This document shows, piece after piece, positions 61,696 through 64,000 of a stretch of 64,000 nt of DNA (position 1 is the stretch's first letter; each line of letters starts with the position of its first letter). The stretch is from Ochrobactrum sp. BTU1. Its GTDB lineage: Bacteria > Pseudomonadota > Alphaproteobacteria > Rhizobiales > Rhizobiaceae. The position numbers and the translations under genes are program-made. Below the pieces are notes generated by a model, which saw only the letters and a list, made by a program, of their open reading frames with translations, was not told the origin of the DNA and made no database searches. The stretch covers positions 526,001 through 590,000 of the forward strand of contig CP076355.1 in NCBI GenBank assembly GCA_018798825.1, given 5' to 3'.

Positions 61696-62496
61696 ATGGC
61701 AAACGGCGTGAAAAGCAAACTAACCGGAAAACTCAAAGCCAAGAAAGTGACTGCGCCACAGGCGAAGGCATTTTCTGTTCATCTGCTCACCGCGTCCGGT
61801 TCGTTTCTGGCGTTTCTGTCAATCGTGGCCGCAAGTGATGGCCGCTACACCGCTATGTGGTGGTGGCTTGGCCTTGCATTGTTCGTCGATGGCATCGATG
61901 GACCAATTGCGCGTAAGCTCGAAGTCAAATATGTGCTGCCGAACTGGTCGGGCGAGTTGCTCGACAACATCATCGACTATGTGACCTATGTTCTGATCCC
62001 GGCCTTTGCGCTCTATCAAAGCGGATTCATGGGGACGAACCTGTCTTTCATATCCGGTGCAATTATTGTGGTTTCAAGCGCGATTTACTATGCCGACACC
62101 GGCATGAAGACGAAAGAAAACTTCTTCAAGGGCTTCCCGGTCGTTTGGAATATGGTGGTGTTTACGCTCTTCATTGTCCGGCCAGGGGAATGGGAAGCCT
62201 TCGCGATTGTGGTCCTGTCGGCCATCCTTTCCTTCCTGCCAATCAGCTTCCTGCATCCAGTGCGTGTGGTGCGTTTGCGCCCGCTCAATCTGACGATCTT
62301 TTTACTGTGGTGTGCCTTTGGGGCTGCAGGCCTTTATTATACCCTTGATGCGCCACTCTGGGTGCGCGTCGGCATCACAGTGACGGGACTATATATCTAT
62401 TTCATCGGCGCAATCATGCAGTTCTTCCCCAATCTTGGACGAACTGCTGCTGTTATAGCGGCTGAACAGGCTGCAGAAGCGAAGAAGAGAGGCTGA
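61696..62496 (+). CDS. pcs: Phosphatidylcholine synthase
   Basis: 266-residue CDP-alcohol phosphatidyltransferase that joins choline directly to CDP-diacylglycerol, the one-step route of Rhizobiales and Brucella. The catalytic motif D-G-x2-A-R-x8-G-x3-D-x3-D is seen across VDGIDGPIARKLEVKYVLPN and WSGELLDNIIDYVTY. About seven membrane helices follow. In Brucella this enzyme makes the membrane phosphatidylcholine needed for full virulence. It is followed after six bases by the quinone oxidoreductase gene, so the two are probably co-transcribed. Confidence 0.95.
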   Translation: MANGVKSKLTGKLKAKKVTAPQAKAFSVHLLTASGSFLAFLSIVAASDGRYTAMWWWLGLALFVDGIDGPIARKLEVKYVLPNWSGELLDNIIDYVTYVLIPAFALYQSGFMGTNLSFISGAIIVVSSAIYYADTGMKTKENFFKGFPVVWNMVVFTLFIVRPGEWEAFAIVVLSAILSFLPISFLHPVRVVRLRPLNLTIFLLWCAFGAAGLYYTLDAPLWVRVGITVTGLYIYFIGAIMQFFPNLGRTAAVIAAEQAAEAKKRG

Positions 62497-62502
62497 GGAA
62501 AC

Positions 62503-63477
62503 ATGATCAACGCTATTCGAGTTCACCAGACGGGCGGTCCGGAAGTTCTGCAATACGAAAAGATCGAGATTGGTGAGCCAGGAGCAGGCGAAGCCAAGGT
62601 GCGCCATGAGGCCATTGGGCTGAACTTCATCGACGTCTATTTCCGGACGGGGCTTTATAAAGCGGCGCAGATGCCGTTTACCCCTGGCAACGAGGGTGCC
62701 GGCATTGTTGTGGCTGTTGGCTCTGGCGTCGAGACCGTCAAAGTAGGTGATCGGGTTGCCTATGCAGCGACGCCCGGTTCCTATGCCGAAGAGCGCATTT
62801 TGCCTGCCGACAGGCTTGTTAAAGTACCTGATAGCATCGAACTGAAAACCGCTGCTGCCATGATGCTCAAGGGCATGACGGCGCAATATCTTCTGCGTCA
62901 GACCTTTGTTGTGAAGCCGGGACACACGATCCTGTTTCATGCGGCAGCAGGTGGCGTCGGGCTTATTGCCGGTCAATGGGCGAAACATCTTGGTGCAACC
63001 GTTATCGGTACAGCCGGATCAGAAGAGAAGATCGCTCTGGCCAAAGCGCACGGCTACGACCACGTTATCAATTACCGCACCGAAAACTTCGTTGAGCGTG
63101 TGAAGGAATTGACCGGCGGTGAGGGCGTGAATGTTGTCTATGATTCTGTGGGACATGACACCTATATGGGTTCGCTCGATGTTCTGAAGCCGCTGGGCAT
63201 GTTTGCCTGCTTCGGCCAGTCATCCGGCGTTATTCCTCCGTTTGATCTCAATCTTCTTGCTCAGAAGGGTTCGCTTTTTGCCACCCGCCCGACGCTGTTT
63301 AATTATGTTGCAAAGCGTGCTGAACTCGAGAAGACGGCGAACGAGTTGTTCGATGTCGTGGCAAGTGGTGCAGTGAAGATCGAAATCAACCAGACCTATG
63401 CGCTAAAAGATGTGCGTAAGGCGCATGAAGACCTCGAAGCGCGCAAGACGACGGGTGCGAGTATTCTGCTTCCGTAA
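62503..63477 (+). CDS. Quinone oxidoreductase (zeta-crystallin type)
   Basis: 324-residue medium-chain dehydrogenase/reductase without catalytic zinc. Features are GLNFIDVYFRTGLYK and MPFTPGNEGAGIVVAVGSGV, the NADPH-binding Rossmann motif HAAAGGVGLIAGQWAKHLGA, and the late block FGQSSGVIPPFDLNLLAQKG. Members reduce quinones or similar enones by one or two electrons with NADPH. The GAGGAA ribosome site is placed well. It is linked to pcs in a two-gene unit. Confidence 0.92.
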   Translation: MINAIRVHQTGGPEVLQYEKIEIGEPGAGEAKVRHEAIGLNFIDVYFRTGLYKAAQMPFTPGNEGAGIVVAVGSGVETVKVGDRVAYAATPGSYAEERILPADRLVKVPDSIELKTAAAMMLKGMTAQYLLRQTFVVKPGHTILFHAAAGGVGLIAGQWAKHLGATVIGTAGSEEKIALAKAHGYDHVINYRTENFVERVKELTGGEGVNVVYDSVGHDTYMGSLDVLKPLGMFACFGQSSGVIPPFDLNLLAQKGSLFATRPTLFNYVAKRAELEKTANELFDVVASGAVKIEINQTYALKDVRKAHEDLEARKTTGASILLP

Positions 63478-63639
63478 TATAGAAGCTGTGAGCACGATCC
63501 CGAAAAGTTGCGAGGCTTTTTGGATCATAAATTGCGTGAAATGAATCGGCGGTGTGCATATGTCCTCCGCCGTTTTCTTTTTGGCTTTTCAAGAACGAAC
63601 TTGCTGGATAAGGTCGTTCAAAAATAACCTTGGGGAACA

Positions 63640-64000
63640 ATGTCAGCGCCTTTATCCGACCGGCCTCTTTTGGATGTCCGCCGGCTCACTAAAGTATTTG
63701 GTCAACTCAGAGCGTGCGATGCGGTAGATCTCGTCATCGAAGCTGGGGAAATACACGCCCTTTTGGGTGAAAACGGTGCTGGCAAATCCACATTCGTGAA
63801 AATGCTGTTCGGAGCGCTCCAGCCTCTGGAGGGAGAGATCGTCTGGAAAGGTCAGCCGGTAACGATCAACGAACCAGCTACGGCAAGAAAACTTGGCATC
63901 GGCATGGTTTTCCAGCATTTCTCGCTGTTTGACTCGCTCACTGCTGCCGAAAATATTGCGCTGTCGCTCGATGGTTCGCTGTCCCTTTCCGATGTCGCCA
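63640..64000 (+). CDS. ABC transporter ATP-binding protein (partial, cut by window end)
   Basis: The first 120 codons of an ATPase, still open at the window end. GGGGAACA precedes the ATG. Walker A is LLGENGAGKSTFVKMLFGAL, and the Q-loop region is IGMVFQHFSLFDSLTAAENI. The sequence around VRRLTKVFGQLRACDAVDL and the Q-loop is of the simple-sugar/nucleoside type with two fused ATPase domains (usual length near 510 residues), so a nucleoside or purine uptake system is a fair guess. Permease and binding-protein genes would be expected to the right. Confidence 0.9.
   Translation, partial: MSAPLSDRPLLDVRRLTKVFGQLRACDAVDLVIEAGEIHALLGENGAGKSTFVKMLFGALQPLEGEIVWKGQPVTINEPATARKLGIGMVFQHFSLFDSLTAAENIALSLDGSLSLSDVA

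Overview
The window reads as a chromosomal segment of a Brucellaceae alphaproteobacterium, most like the Ochrobactrum-type members of Brucella. The signs are the divK-pleD-rpmG, pyrB-pyrC-plsY-dprA-topA-rnr and gatC-gatA neighbourhoods, a phosphatidylcholine synthase (pcs), a lysyl-phosphatidylglycerol pair (mprF-acvB), a LOV-domain histidine kinase of the Brucella type, a BA14K protein, an IalB-like protein and a DUF982 protein. The species call is inference from gene content and protein resemblance; no database was searched.

0-29 kb is dense core genome. divK and pleD (polarity and c-di-GMP control) are followed by rpmG, which carries an apparent one-base frameshift. A leftward cluster runs pyrB, pyrC, plsY, a wrecked dprA, topA, rnr, a DUF983 protein, a Nudix hydrolase and an MFS transporter. 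Then come an AidB-like acyl-CoA dehydrogenase, ruvX, a UPF0173 metal hydrolase, gatC and gatA interleaved with two GNAT acetyltransferases, parE, a DMT transporter, lipB, the LOV kinase, BA14K and a membrane-anchored alpha/beta hydrolase. A tRNA-Lys(TTT) ends this block.

29.1-38.5 kb, directly downstream of the tRNA, is an accessory region of low coding density. It holds a GH19-type endolysin, a DUF982 protein, several tiny single-span membrane proteins separated by GC-rich terminator hairpins, broken genes including a partial second endolysin copy, two isolated paralogous glycosyltransferases, and a pair of unknown genes. On the minus strand lies a clear small RNA with three hairpins that each display the anti-Shine-Dalgarno loop CUCCUCCUCCC (alpha-r14 / cuckoo type). 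This looks like a decayed prophage or integrative island, though I found no integrase and no second attachment site.

38.5-64 kb is core again: a small secreted protein, a DUF2946-like protein and a PepSY membrane protein (possible metal-uptake group); acvB-mprF; ccdA; glmU and glmS (UDP-GlcNAc supply); recG facing sdhE-mfd; a periplasmic unknown; an FrnE-like DsbA protein; a YejA-like solute-binding protein; an IalB-like protein; hspQ; a UbiH-type hydroxylase; pcs; a quinone oxidoreductase; and the start of an ABC transporter ATPase cut by the window end. Envelope themes recur: PG synthesis (plsY), lysyl-PG (mprF/acvB), phosphatidylcholine (pcs), amino sugars (glmU/glmS).
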